20,223 bases of DNA from Rickettsia typhi (lineage in GTDB: Bacteria; Pseudomonadota; Alphaproteobacteria; Rickettsiales; Deianiraeaceae). The position numbers were made by a program, and so were the translations under genes. The stretch covers positions 1 through 20,223 of the forward strand of contig CAMAVG010000006.1 in the NCBI GenBank assembly GCA_945861605.1. Direction: 5' to 3'. Numbering within the stretch: the first letter of the stretch is position 1; each line of letters opens with the position of its first letter. Of the stretch, positions 1 to 7,840 are shown one piece after another. Under the pieces are notes generated by a model that saw nothing but the letters and a program-made list of their open reading frames with translations, did no database searches and was not told the origin of the DNA.

Positions 1-1078
1 AAAGAGTTGGAAACGCGGAATGAATTACTGCTCCTGCACCTGCGACTATCGGTGCGGCATATGAAGTTCCCGTTGCATAAACTGCATAAGAGTTCACTGT
101 TGTGCTTGTGTAATCCGTTCCGGAAATTGGTGCGGTAATGTTCCAATTGGGTGCCGCAAGGCAATAAAGTGCCGCACTTCCACAAAAATTCATATTTGGC
201 TGGTCTAAAGGGCGTCCGCTGTATCCGTATGTTGGTGTATCGCCGGTGACTGCCAAAACCATTCCAGTTGTGGAAGCAGTGTTGAGAGTTCCGGCATAAA
301 TTGCAGGTGCAAGTGGGGAGGTGTAATCCTGCGTGTACAAACGCGATCCATTGGAATAAGGGTTGTTTCCGGCTGAAATTGTAATTAAAACATTTTTTGC
401 AATTGCTTCGGATAGCATTCTTTGATAATATGACGATGGGTTGTCGCCAATGCTCATGTTTACAACATTATAACCGTTTGTTTGAATCAGATTGGCAAGA
501 TAACCAATTGCTTGGACGGCAGGGAATCCTACAAGGTTGCCATCGTAAGTTGTTTTCGAATTATTTTGTTGTGCGGTTTGAATGACATCAAGCGTGGAAC
601 CGAATGCGATGCCGGAAGTTGTGCCGTAACTTGTTGTTTTGTTTCCAACAATAATGCCGGCAACGGATGTCCCGTGTGCTGCTGCATTTGCGATTGCAAG
701 CTTCTGTGCTGCGGTTTTTCCTGAATACGGAGTTGTTGTTGCAAGGCTGCTATAGGTGGAGTATCCCGTCTGAGCAGGTGCGATTATTACTTGACCGATT
801 CTTCCTTGAAGTGCGGCGTGATTAAGTAAAACACCGGAATCAATCATAAGAATTTTGCTTCCTGTTCCGGGATTTGCGGATGAAATATTTGTGCGGAGGT
901 AATCCCATGCTTTGTCGGCGTTGATTGTTGTGATTTGGGAAATGTAGTTTTGGCTTTGGTAATAAGTAGTGTTTGTGGGATCGGGTGGTGGCATAGTTGT
1001 TGTGGTTTGTGTGGTGATTTCCTTATTTGTGACGCATGCTGAAAAAAATAGCATTACGATTGCAATCGCGAGGTTCAT
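1..1078 (-). CDS. S8 (subtilisin-like) serine protease, putative lipoprotein, C-terminus cut by window edge
   Basis: Subtilase-family endopeptidase, probably exported. The first 359 residues are visible and the frame stays open at base 1. The catalytic triad is complete: Asp80 in MIDSGV, His135 in AHGTSVAGI, Ser339 in GTSYAAP, with the oxyanion Asn238 in SAGNN. The N-terminus is a short hydrophobic stretch ending FFSAC, a lipobox-like site (Cys15), followed by a Thr/Pro-rich linker to about residue 40. The n-region has no Lys or Arg, which is unusual for a signal peptide. The start is the first ATG after the in-frame stop of the preceding gene; a GGAG lies only one base upstream, so the ribosome site is poor. 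It lies 12 bases downstream of the LptC-like gene and is the last visible gene of the secG operon. There is no evident propeptide domain. Whether an autotransporter beta-domain or another C-terminal module follows is outside the window. The family call is firm; substrate and final location are unknown. Confidence 0.9.
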   Translation of the reverse strand, partial: MNLAIAIVMLFFSACVTNKEITTQTTTTMPPPDPTNTTYYQSQNYISQITTINADKAWDYLRTNISSANPGTGSKILMIDSGVLLNHAALQGRIGQVIIAPAQTGYSTYSSLATTTPYSGKTAAQKLAIANAAAHGTSVAGIIVGNKTTSYGTTSGIAFGSTLDVIQTAQQNNSKTTYDGNLVGFPAVQAIGYLANLIQTNGYNVVNMSIGDNPSSYYQRMLSEAIAKNVLITISAGNNPYSNGSRLYTQDYTSPLAPAIYAGTLNTASTTGMVLAVTGDTPTYGYSGRPLDQPNMNFCGSAALYCLAAPNWNITAPISGTDYTSTTVNSYAVYATGTSYAAPIVAGAGAVIHSAFPTL

Positions 1079-1090
1079 ACTCCATAAAAA

Positions 1091-2026
1091 TTAAAACTTA
1101 ACCCTTATTTCAACCATTTCGTTTTTCTTTCCTTCAATTTTTGTGAAATCGCTTGTGAGGTTGTAAGTTAAGCGATTTCCCGAAACGGTGCCATCTGGGC
1201 GTTTGATTACAACATTGCCTTCTAAAAAAGCAATGTTTTTCTTTTTATCGAGCCTAATCAAATCGGCGATGATTGATGTGTTGTTGGTGCGGTCGAATAA
1301 TTTGACATTGTGGCGGAATATCATGGTATCGATTGCGAGTTTATTGTTTGAAATCAACCCAGCTGCTGAAGAGAGGAAAATTTCTGCTTCCTTGGAGGAT
1401 ATTGCCATTGTTTTTGAATCTGAGAATACTTCGTTTGTTATGGTGATTTTATCGTTTTGAAATAAGAAATTGCCGGCGACGAGAATCATGTTTTTTGCGT
1501 TGAAAACGACGGGCGATTCGCTAACGATTGTGCCGTTGACGGTGTTGAATGTGATGCTATCGCCACGCATTTCGACGACTTGTTTGTCCTTGCCTGCTTC
1601 AAGTGCGATGTAGAATTTTTTATATAGCCGAATTGTGTTTTTAATGTTGGATATGTTCAGGGTGTCGCATTCAAAGTGGTATATATCCTTTGTTGTTTGG
1701 TTTTGTGCTGAACCGTAGACATCGATGATATCGGTGTTGCGAAGAAGAATGTTTTGTTTTGTGCCACGGGTGATTTCGGCGGTTCCTTTGGTTTGTCTTG
1801 CGGAGGTATAAATTGTGTAATTACTTCCGTTGAACGATTTTTTTGTGATGGATTCAAGGTTGGAAAAGGCAAGGTATTCAATGTTTGGCTTAACAACTTT
1901 GATTTTCTCCGCAAGACTTTTCAAAACAACAGATGTTGCGATTTTTTCGATTATGAAATAAAGTGGAAATGATATTGAGATAACAAGAAGAATGAAGATT
2001 ATTCGTAATGTTAATTTTTTAGGCAT
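1091..2026 (-). CDS. lptC: LptC-like LPS export protein with C-terminal LptA/OstA-like repeats
   Basis: Probable periplasmic bridge component of lipopolysaccharide transport, anchored in the inner membrane. A single N-terminal membrane segment (about residues 8-26) follows MPKK, with no cleavage site, as in LptC. The rest is beta-strand-rich. The last 80 residues carry a jellyroll repeat pattern typical of LptA/OstA, with FLEGNVV and then DGTVSGNRLTYNL around residues 267-289. At 311 residues it is far longer than enterobacterial LptC (about 190), so it may merge LptC and LptA functions or be a long alphaproteobacterial LptC. Its ATG lies within the end of pheT (8-base overlap) behind an AAGGGG ribosome site in the pheT tail, so translation is probably coupled. 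No separate lptA or lptB follows; the next gene is a protease. Assignment to the Lpt bridge superfamily is good; the split between LptC and LptA is less sure. Confidence 0.75.
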   Translation of the reverse strand: MPKKLTLRIIFILLVISISFPLYFIIEKIATSVVLKSLAEKIKVVKPNIEYLAFSNLESITKKSFNGSNYTIYTSARQTKGTAEITRGTKQNILLRNTDIIDVYGSAQNQTTKDIYHFECDTLNISNIKNTIRLYKKFYIALEAGKDKQVVEMRGDSITFNTVNGTIVSESPVVFNAKNMILVAGNFLFQNDKITITNEVFSDSKTMAISSKEAEIFLSSAAGLISNNKLAIDTMIFRHNVKLFDRTNNTSIIADLIRLDKKKNIAFLEGNVVIKRPDGTVSGNRLTYNLTSDFTKIEGKKNEMVEIRVKF

Positions 2027-4391
2027 TTCCCCTTAGAACTGCTTGCACGCTTTCTTGGAGTGCGGTTATGGATTCATTCATGATTGTGTCAATTTCTTGG
2101 GAATTCAGTGTGGATTCCTGTTGGAATATTTCAAATGCAAGAAGGATTGATTTCTTGTTGGAGTTTTTGAGGGAGTCGTTTTGGAATATATCAACAATTG
2201 AGGCGGTGAAACGGTTTTTTGTGATTTTTTGCAGTGAACGCAAAATTTCAAGGCAATTGATTTCATTTGCAACGACGATTGAAAGCTCGCGTTGGACATT
2301 TGGTAAATGTGATTGCTTGTAGCCGGATTTTACCGAAGATTTCTGAGTTTTAACCGGAATGTTGCCAATATAGACGGTTCCAACGAAAACCTTGTTTTTC
2401 ACGCAATATTCTTCGCAAATAAGTGGGTGGATTTGTGCAATCGTTGCGATTACAGACCGCCCGATGATCATCTCAAAGCCTTGGTGCGGGTGAAATGCGG
2501 AATGTGTGATTGGCTTGTAAATGATTGATTCTCTTTTCAATCCGCAAACGCTTTCGATGAGTGAGAGAATATCTTCTTTGACATCAAAAAGTGTGTATTC
2601 CCTTTCCTTTTGGAGCGGGGTATTGATAGGCGAAAACCCAGAGCGGGCAATACAAATTTCAATTTGTTCCTTATTTTTCCCGAAAACTTTTGCAATTTCA
2701 AACAGTGCGGAGGAATTACACGAAAGATTTTGTGCCGTTGAAATGTTGTGAAGCATGGATGGAATCAGGCTTGAACGCATGTAGGGTGTTTCCTCGTTTA
2801 AAGAATTTGCAAGCTTGATTGCGTTTTCTTTTGAGTCAAAAAGTGTGAAGTCTTTTTCGGAAACAAATGGGAATGTGATGATTTCGTTCAAACTTTGAGC
2901 AAGATTCAACTTTATGGCGTAAGTTGAGTATGAGTCGCGCGATTCAACGATTTCAAGGTTTTTTCTTGGGCAAGCTTCAACACCGATTGAGCGAATTATT
3001 TCCTCGACGATATCATTGATTTGCTTGACATCGGATTTGCGAAATGATGGCACTGTGACTTTGAAATTGCCTGCATCACCAAAACATTCGAAGCCGAGTT
3101 TTGTCAGAATTTCAATAATTTGCTGGAACGGGACTTCAAAACCAAGGATTCTTGCAATTTCAGGCGTGCTACATATAATTACATTTGGAATTTCGCTTGA
3201 TTGCAATTCGAATATATGGGAAAAATTATTTTTTATTAGTGAAGTGAATTGTTGGGCGATTAATTTTTGCGGGAATGTTTGTGAGTTTCCGGAATCAACA
3301 TAGCGTTCGAATCTGAATGATGCGGCTGTGTGAATGTTGTATTTGCGAATTGATTTGAAGATTGAATCGCGATTAAACGAACACGATTCCAAAATGAATT
3401 CTTTGGTTTCGCTTGAAACTGATGATCGTGAATCCCCGATTATTCCTGCCAATGAAAGGATTTTTTCTTCATCGGAAATGACGATATCGCCGCTTTGAAG
3501 TGTGATTTCTTGTCCGGAAATGGTGATTAACTTTTCGCCTTCGATTGATTTACGAATGCGGATTGACCCTTTGATTTTTGAGGAATCGTAGAGGTGCATT
3601 GGTTGTCCGTAAAGTTCGGTTGTGTAATTGAGGACATCAACCGCGGGAATTTTCGTTGAGGCAATGCCACATTTTGCAAGGACTTCTTGAATTTTGGGCG
3701 TGAATGAGATATCGCTGATTTTCCCAAAGAAAATTGAATTTGCAAGCCCTTCTTCAAGGATTTCGATGTTCAGGGGTTTTGTGACTTCGAATTTTGTTGC
3801 AAGTGGAAGTGTGTTTCCAATGCCTTGTGCGGTAAGTTCACGGGCAATTCCTTTGTAGGATATGGCATCGCCACGGTTTGGTGTTATGGCGATTTCAAGA
3901 ATTGCGTCGTTTTTGTTGATGTATTCGCAATATGGCGTTCCAACTTTGGTTGAGATATCAAGCTCAATAATGCTTCCGTCGTTTTGTCCCGTGCAAAGTT
4001 CGTCGGCGGAACATACCATGCCTTGGCTTTCGTAACCGGCAAGTTTGGTTTTTTGAATAACCATTCCGTTTTTGGGAATAACTGCGCCTTGTGTTGCAAG
4101 AATGACATTGATTCCTGCGCAAATGTTGGGAGCTCCGCAGAGAACCTGCAAAATTTCTTTCCCTGTGTTGATTTTGCAAATGGAAAGCTTGGAAGATTCG
4201 GGGTGTTTTTTACATTCCTCGACATTAGCGATGATGAAGCCTTTGAGGGAGTCCTCCTCGAATTCTATTGAATCAACTTCAAAACCAACCTTGGTTAGAA
4301 TGTTGGAAATGTTTTGTACGGTTTCGCGAAACGATTTCTTGTTGTAATTTAGGTGTATGATTGAAAATAGCTCTTTTGCGGAAATTTTCAT
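2019..4391 (-). CDS. pheT: Phenylalanine--tRNA ligase beta subunit
   Basis: Large subunit of the cytoplasmic alpha2-beta2 phenylalanyl-tRNA synthetase, which charges tRNA-Phe. At 790 residues it has the usual full length. Domains appear in the expected order: an EMAP/OB tRNA-binding domain near residues 40-150 (KHPESSKLSICKI, LCGAPNI, LAGYESQGMVCS), the B3/B4 editing domain with the YGQPMHLYD and SLAGIIG motifs, a B5 domain around residues 400-475, a catalytic-like core, and a C-terminal anticodon-binding FDX-ACB domain beginning at LPNVQRELSIVV. The gene starts 15 bases after secG and overlaps the next gene. The partner pheS, which normally lies directly upstream, is not in this window; its usual place is taken by secG. 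Confidence 0.97.
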   Translation of the reverse strand: MKISAKELFSIIHLNYNKKSFRETVQNISNILTKVGFEVDSIEFEEDSLKGFIIANVEECKKHPESSKLSICKINTGKEILQVLCGAPNICAGINVILATQGAVIPKNGMVIQKTKLAGYESQGMVCSADELCTGQNDGSIIELDISTKVGTPYCEYINKNDAILEIAITPNRGDAISYKGIARELTAQGIGNTLPLATKFEVTKPLNIEILEEGLANSIFFGKISDISFTPKIQEVLAKCGIASTKIPAVDVLNYTTELYGQPMHLYDSSKIKGSIRIRKSIEGEKLITISGQEITLQSGDIVISDEEKILSLAGIIGDSRSSVSSETKEFILESCSFNRDSIFKSIRKYNIHTAASFRFERYVDSGNSQTFPQKLIAQQFTSLIKNNFSHIFELQSSEIPNVIICSTPEIARILGFEVPFQQIIEILTKLGFECFGDAGNFKVTVPSFRKSDVKQINDIVEEIIRSIGVEACPRKNLEIVESRDSYSTYAIKLNLAQSLNEIITFPFVSEKDFTLFDSKENAIKLANSLNEETPYMRSSLIPSMLHNISTAQNLSCNSSALFEIAKVFGKNKEQIEICIARSGFSPINTPLQKEREYTLFDVKEDILSLIESVCGLKRESIIYKPITHSAFHPHQGFEMIIGRSVIATIAQIHPLICEEYCVKNKVFVGTVYIGNIPVKTQKSSVKSGYKQSHLPNVQRELSIVVANEINCLEILRSLQKITKNRFTASIVDIFQNDSLKNSNKKSILLAFEIFQQESTLNSQEIDTIMNESITALQESVQAVLRGNA

Positions 4392-4406
4392 ATTGTTCGT
4401 GATAAA

Positions 4407-4727
4407 TTACGATAATGGAACGGATGATTGCGAAGATGGAAGTTGAGCAGTTTCTTGTTGTGCTTCCTGTGTGAGGAGACTATTTTTTGCAGAAGTTGAC
4501 ATGTATGAAAGCTTTGCAAGGATTAGAGTATTGACAAAAAATATTGTTATAAACACAACGGTGATTTTTGTAACGAAATGTGTGATCTCACTGCCGGACA
4601 TGAACGGGTTTGTCTGCGATGATGTAAAAAGACCGTTTCCCGTTGTTTTTTGAAAAACGATGAGTAAAATCAATGAAATTGAAACGAAAATGTGAAGGTA
4701 TATTAGTGTAAGATATAGTGCACTCAT
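4407..4727 (-). CDS. secG: Preprotein translocase subunit SecG
   Basis: Small membrane subunit of the SecYEG protein-conducting channel. The 106-residue protein has two membrane segments (about residues 4-24 and 50-72) joined by the diagnostic SecG loop: QKTTGNGLF, then NPFMSG, then FVTKIT at the start of the second segment. The tail is polar and rich in Gln and Ser, as is common in SecG. It is the first gene of a minus-strand operon running into pheT, the LptC-like gene and an S8 protease. A strong promoter candidate ends about 25 bases upstream, giving a short leader. Confidence 0.93.
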   Translation of the reverse strand: MSALYLTLIYLHIFVSISLILLIVFQKTTGNGLFTSSQTNPFMSGSEITHFVTKITVVFITIFFVNTLILAKLSYMSTSAKNSLLTQEAQQETAQLPSSQSSVPLS

Positions 4728-4752
4728 TTATTTTGCGAAAAACATAAAAATG

Positions 4753-4781
4753 AAAATATTGTGCAAGAAATTATATGTCAA
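4753..4781 (-). promoter_or_regulatory. Candidate sigma70-type promoter of the secG-pheT-lptC-protease operon
   Basis: On the minus strand a perfect TTGACA (4781-4776) is followed after 17 bases by TATTTT (4758-4753), four of six matches to the -10 consensus. The predicted transcript would start about 20 bases before the secG ATG. It faces away from the rne promoter candidate in the same intergenic region. Confidence 0.5.
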
Positions 4782-4808
4782 GAGTATTTTACAAGACAAA
4801 TGATTTTC

Positions 4809-4837
4809 TTGACAAATAATCTTTTGTTTTTTATATG
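4809..4837 (+). promoter_or_regulatory. Candidate sigma70-type promoter of rne
   Basis: A perfect TTGACA (4809-4814), a 17-base spacer, then TATATG (4832-4837), four of six matches to the -10 consensus. The predicted start is near 4844, which leaves a leader of about 70 bases before the rne ATG. Confidence 0.5.
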
Positions 4838-4856
4838 CAACACTATGCATTCACGG

Positions 4857-4879
4857 TCATTAGAATGAAATTGTCATTC
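4857..4879 (+). promoter_or_regulatory. Two overlapping inverted repeats in the rne leader (possible alternative hairpins)
   Basis: The predicted leader contains TCATT, AG, AATGA, then a five-base spacer and TCATTC. The middle element (GAATGA, 4863-4868) can pair either with TCATT on its left (4857-4861) or TCATTC on its right (4874-4879), but not both. The motif CATTCAC also occurs twice (4848-4854 and 4875-4881). In enterobacteria rne autoregulates through hairpins in its 5' leader, so a similar role is possible here. The stems are only 5-6 bp and A+T-rich. Confidence 0.3.
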
Positions 4880-4912
4880 ACCCTGAAGGAAAATAAATAA
4901 AATTTGAAATAT

Positions 4913-6733
4913 ATGTCTGATAAAATCCTAATTGATGCACTTTTTCCGAACAATGTTCGGATTGCCCACATACAAAACGATGAACTCGAAAACTTCGATT
5001 TCCAAGTTGCCGGAAACAAGAATGTTCGTGGAAACATTTACCTTGCAAAGGTTTTAAGGGTTGAAAACTCACTTCAAGCTGCCTTTGTTGATTACGGAAA
5101 CGATAAAAACGGCTTCCTTTCAATTTCTGAAATTCACCCCGATTACTTCCACTTACCAATCGAAGAAAAACAAAAGTTGATCAAAAACATCGAAGAACTT
5201 TCCGATGACAAAGACGAAGAAGGAAAGGAATTGCCTGTCAAAGAATTAAACAGACTCTACAAAGCCTATAACATTTCTTCAATTGTAAAGGTTGGTCAAC
5301 TTGTTTTAGTGCAAGCAATTAAAGAAGAACGCGGGAACAAAGGTGCAACTTTAACAACTTATATCTCCCTTGCGGGAAGATACTGCGTTTACATGGCGAA
5401 CATGCCAAGTCGCAATGGGATTTCACGCAAAATTCATAACATCACCGAACGCCAAAGAATTCGCGAAATAATTGCCGAAATTCACAGTGATGCCGCAGGA
5501 AGCGTTGTCGTTCGCACCGCAGGCGAAAATGTTGACAAGGAAAACCTTGAACGAGACTACAAATTCCTCTACAAAACTTGGACTGACATCAAAAAGAAAA
5601 CACTCTCCGCACAAGCTCCAGCCGTTATTCACGAAGACGGAAGCATTATTAAACAAGTCATTCGCGAATACTGCACAACTCAAACGCAGGAAATTGTTAT
5701 CGATGGGAAATCCGCTTTTGCTGAAGCTGAAGAAGTTCTTCAAAACCCCGCTTATAAGGATTTGAAACTCATCAAACATACATCAAAAACTCCTGTTTTC
5801 GTTGCACACAAAATTGAGGACAAAGTCTCAGAACTTCTTCAACCAATCGTGAAATTGAAATCCGGTGCATCACTCGTTATTCAACAAACGGAGGCTTTAA
5901 TTTCAATTGATGTCAACTCGGGTCGTTCAACTGGCGAAGCAAGCGTTGAAGAAACCGCTGTCAAAACCAACAAAGAAGCCGCACACGAAATTGCCCGCCA
6001 ACTTCGCCTAAGAAATCTTTCAGGATTGATTGTCGTGGATTTCATCGATATGAACCAATACTCAAACCGCAGAATTATTGAAAAAGAAATTAAATCCGCA
6101 CTTGAAAAAGACCGCGTTCGCGTTCAAATTCTTTCAATATCATCATTTGGATTAATGGAAATTTCGCGTCAAAGAACTTCCCCAACATTGCTTGAAACAT
6201 CAGGACACATTTGCCCACATTGTAACGGTGGCGGTTTTGTGCAATCGGTTGAACACATTTCAATGTCGCTTCTTCGTCAAATTACAAGCTTCATTTATAA
6301 ATCCGGCAAAGCAATTACAAAACTTCACATTGAAACAGGTGCCGAAACCGCAATGCACATTCTGAACTTCAAAACAAGCCTTTTGAAGGAAATCGAAGAA
6401 GAGCACAAAGTTCGCATAACCTTTGCGGCGACTGAATCCGGCAATAAATACAAAATCACGGATACCAGTAAATCCGAAGACCAAGACACCCTATTCGTTT
6501 CCGAAAAGGATTGGGATCCTGAAGAATACGATGAGGTAAAAAAGCCCGAACGCGTTGCGAATTTGAATCATAATTCGGAGCGATCTCCAAACCCAAACCA
6601 AAATACGAATCGCCAAGGTGAAGGTCGCAATAATAACCGCAAAAAGAAACCTCACAACAGAAAGCCCGAGCAAAAAGCCGTGGTGAAAAAAGGAATTTTT
6701 GGAAAACTCAAGGCAATTATTGGAAAAAAATAG
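4913..6733 (+). CDS. rne: Ribonuclease E/G family endoribonuclease
   Basis: Single-strand-specific endoribonuclease for mRNA decay and rRNA/tRNA processing. The 606 residues begin MSDKILIDA, matching the family N-terminus, so I prefer the ATG at 4913 to the TTG nine bases upstream. The S1 domain (about residues 36-135) carries an acidic insertion near residues 96-110. The DNase I-like catalytic core holds both metal-binding aspartates, Asp333 in SIDVNSG and Asp376 in VVDFIDM, 43 residues apart as in E. coli Asp303 and Asp346. The zinc-link motif CPHCNGGG (Cys434, Cys437) follows. The C-terminus is short, Asn/Arg/Lys-rich and apparently disordered, with no long degradosome scaffold like that of E. 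coli RNase E. It is monocistronic, between divergent secG and convergent aroB. The best ribosome-site candidate, AAGGA at 4886-4890, is unusually far (22 bases) from the ATG. Confidence 0.93.
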   Translation: MSDKILIDALFPNNVRIAHIQNDELENFDFQVAGNKNVRGNIYLAKVLRVENSLQAAFVDYGNDKNGFLSISEIHPDYFHLPIEEKQKLIKNIEELSDDKDEEGKELPVKELNRLYKAYNISSIVKVGQLVLVQAIKEERGNKGATLTTYISLAGRYCVYMANMPSRNGISRKIHNITERQRIREIIAEIHSDAAGSVVVRTAGENVDKENLERDYKFLYKTWTDIKKKTLSAQAPAVIHEDGSIIKQVIREYCTTQTQEIVIDGKSAFAEAEEVLQNPAYKDLKLIKHTSKTPVFVAHKIEDKVSELLQPIVKLKSGASLVIQQTEALISIDVNSGRSTGEASVEETAVKTNKEAAHEIARQLRLRNLSGLIVVDFIDMNQYSNRRIIEKEIKSALEKDRVRVQILSISSFGLMEISRQRTSPTLLETSGHICPHCNGGGFVQSVEHISMSLLRQITSFIYKSGKAITKLHIETGAETAMHILNFKTSLLKEIEEEHKVRITFAATESGNKYKITDTSKSEDQDTLFVSEKDWDPEEYDEVKKPERVANLNHNSERSPNPNQNTNRQGEGRNNNRKKKPHNRKPEQKAVVKKGIFGKLKAIIGKK

Positions 6734-7840
6734 TCAAGCCTGCAAAAGAAAAGCGGAAACATCTTCCGCCTTTTCTTCACGCACAAACGCTTTTCCAACC
6801 TCTTCAAGCAAAATTAATTTTATGCTTCCCCGTTCGTTTTTCTTGTCTTTTAACATCAACGAAATAATTTCATCAACAGTTGGAATTTTTTCAGAATTTG
6901 TTTCGCAAAATTGTTTGATATCAGAAAGAAGACCGATTTCATCGTAATGATTCAAAACTTCATCAATTGAAATTTTTGAATATTTTAACGCGCAAATCAT
7001 TCCAATTCCAACTGCGATTCCATGCGGAAGTTTGCCCATGAAAATTCCCTCGAATGCGTGTCCGAATGTGTGTCCGAAGTTGATAATATCGCGAATGCCT
7101 TTGGTTTCTGTTTCGTCTTGTGAAACAACGCTTGCCTTAATTTCGCACGATTTTCCAATTATGTGCGTCAGATATTCCGAAATGTCATCGGTGAAATTTC
7201 GATTTTCCAAAAACGCGGTAAAAATTCCTGCATTTTGAAGAAGGTATTCGTAGAATTGAGAATCTGCGATGAATCCGTATTTTAAAACCTCCGCATAGCC
7301 AGAAACAAGTTCCACACTTGGCAGAGTTTTCAAAAGTGAGGAATCAATAAACACATGTTTTGGTTGGTAAAATGCCCCGATGCAATTTTTATAATGCCCA
7401 AGGTTAATCGCGACTTTTCCGCCGACGGAGCTATCAACCATTGAAAGAAGTGTTGTTGGGATTTGAATAAACGGAATTCCACGCATGAATGTTGAGGCGA
7501 TAAAGCCAACAAAATCGCCAACTGTTCCACCACCAAGTGCGATAAGTGTCGTCTTGCGATTAACACTCATTTCAATTAATTTTTCCGAAATTTCGCGAAA
7601 GTGTTCGAAATTCTTGATGTTCTCGCCTGTTTTTGCAAGTTTGATTTTCGAAAATTCAATGTTATTTTCGGCAAAACTTTGCTCAATTTGTTCAAGATTC
7701 TGCACTGGAATATTGGCATCGTGAATTATTATCGCGTTGGTTTTGATGAATTTTTTTAACACTCCGCCAATGTTTTTGGAGCTTTCCGCAATCGTTATTT
7801 GGTAGAAATGCGAAACATTGACATCGATTGTTTTGTTCAT
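6734..7840 (-). CDS. aroB: 3-dehydroquinate synthase
   Basis: Second enzyme of the shikimate pathway: NAD- and metal-dependent conversion of DAHP to 3-dehydroquinate. The start chosen is the ATG at 7840 (MNKTIDVNV), which overlaps the stop of the upstream gene as ATGA; the frame is open 16 codons further up but that would extend into the neighbour. The 368 residues match the family length. Motifs include GGGTVGDFVGF, RGIPFIQIPTTLL, SSVGGK, the metal-ligand region GYAEVLKYG (Glu), INFGHTFGHAFE (His) and LPHGIAVG (His). The gene is translationally coupled to a P-loop kinase-like gene, the position aroK holds in many proteobacteria. Its stop codon directly abuts the stop of rne, with no base between the convergent genes. 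Confidence 0.97.
   Translation of the reverse strand: MNKTIDVNVSHFYQITIAESSKNIGGVLKKFIKTNAIIIHDANIPVQNLEQIEQSFAENNIEFSKIKLAKTGENIKNFEHFREISEKLIEMSVNRKTTLIALGGGTVGDFVGFIASTFMRGIPFIQIPTTLLSMVDSSVGGKVAINLGHYKNCIGAFYQPKHVFIDSSLLKTLPSVELVSGYAEVLKYGFIADSQFYEYLLQNAGIFTAFLENRNFTDDISEYLTHIIGKSCEIKASVVSQDETETKGIRDIINFGHTFGHAFEGIFMGKLPHGIAVGIGMICALKYSKISIDEVLNHYDEIGLLSDIKQFCETNSEKIPTVDEIISLMLKDKKNERGSIKLILLEEVGKAFVREEKAEDVSAFLLQA
6746..6777. terminator. Candidate bidirectional intrinsic terminator inside the 3' end of aroB
   Basis: GCGGAA (6753-6758) and TTCCGC (6764-6769) form a perfect six-base-pair stem with a five-base loop. The plus strand continues CTTTTCTT and the minus strand reads TTTTCTTTT after the stem, so each strand has a T-rich tract behind it. 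Further pairing of the A-rich and T-rich flanks is possible with a one-base bulge. It lies between the rne stop and the last codons of aroB. On the minus strand the T tract comes before the aroB stop codon, so full termination there would remove the stop; activity for rne is easier to accept. Confidence 0.4.

Noticed and set aside
397..744. Open frames on both strands inside the protease gene, some with many Cys
   Set aside because: The minus-strand protease frame with its full catalytic triad spans the whole region; the others are shadows with no recognisable features.
4904..4912. TTG start of rne nine bases upstream of the ATG
   Set aside because: Residues MSDKILIDA from the ATG match the family N-terminus directly; the TTG would add three unconserved residues, although its distance to AAGGA (13 bases) is somewhat better.
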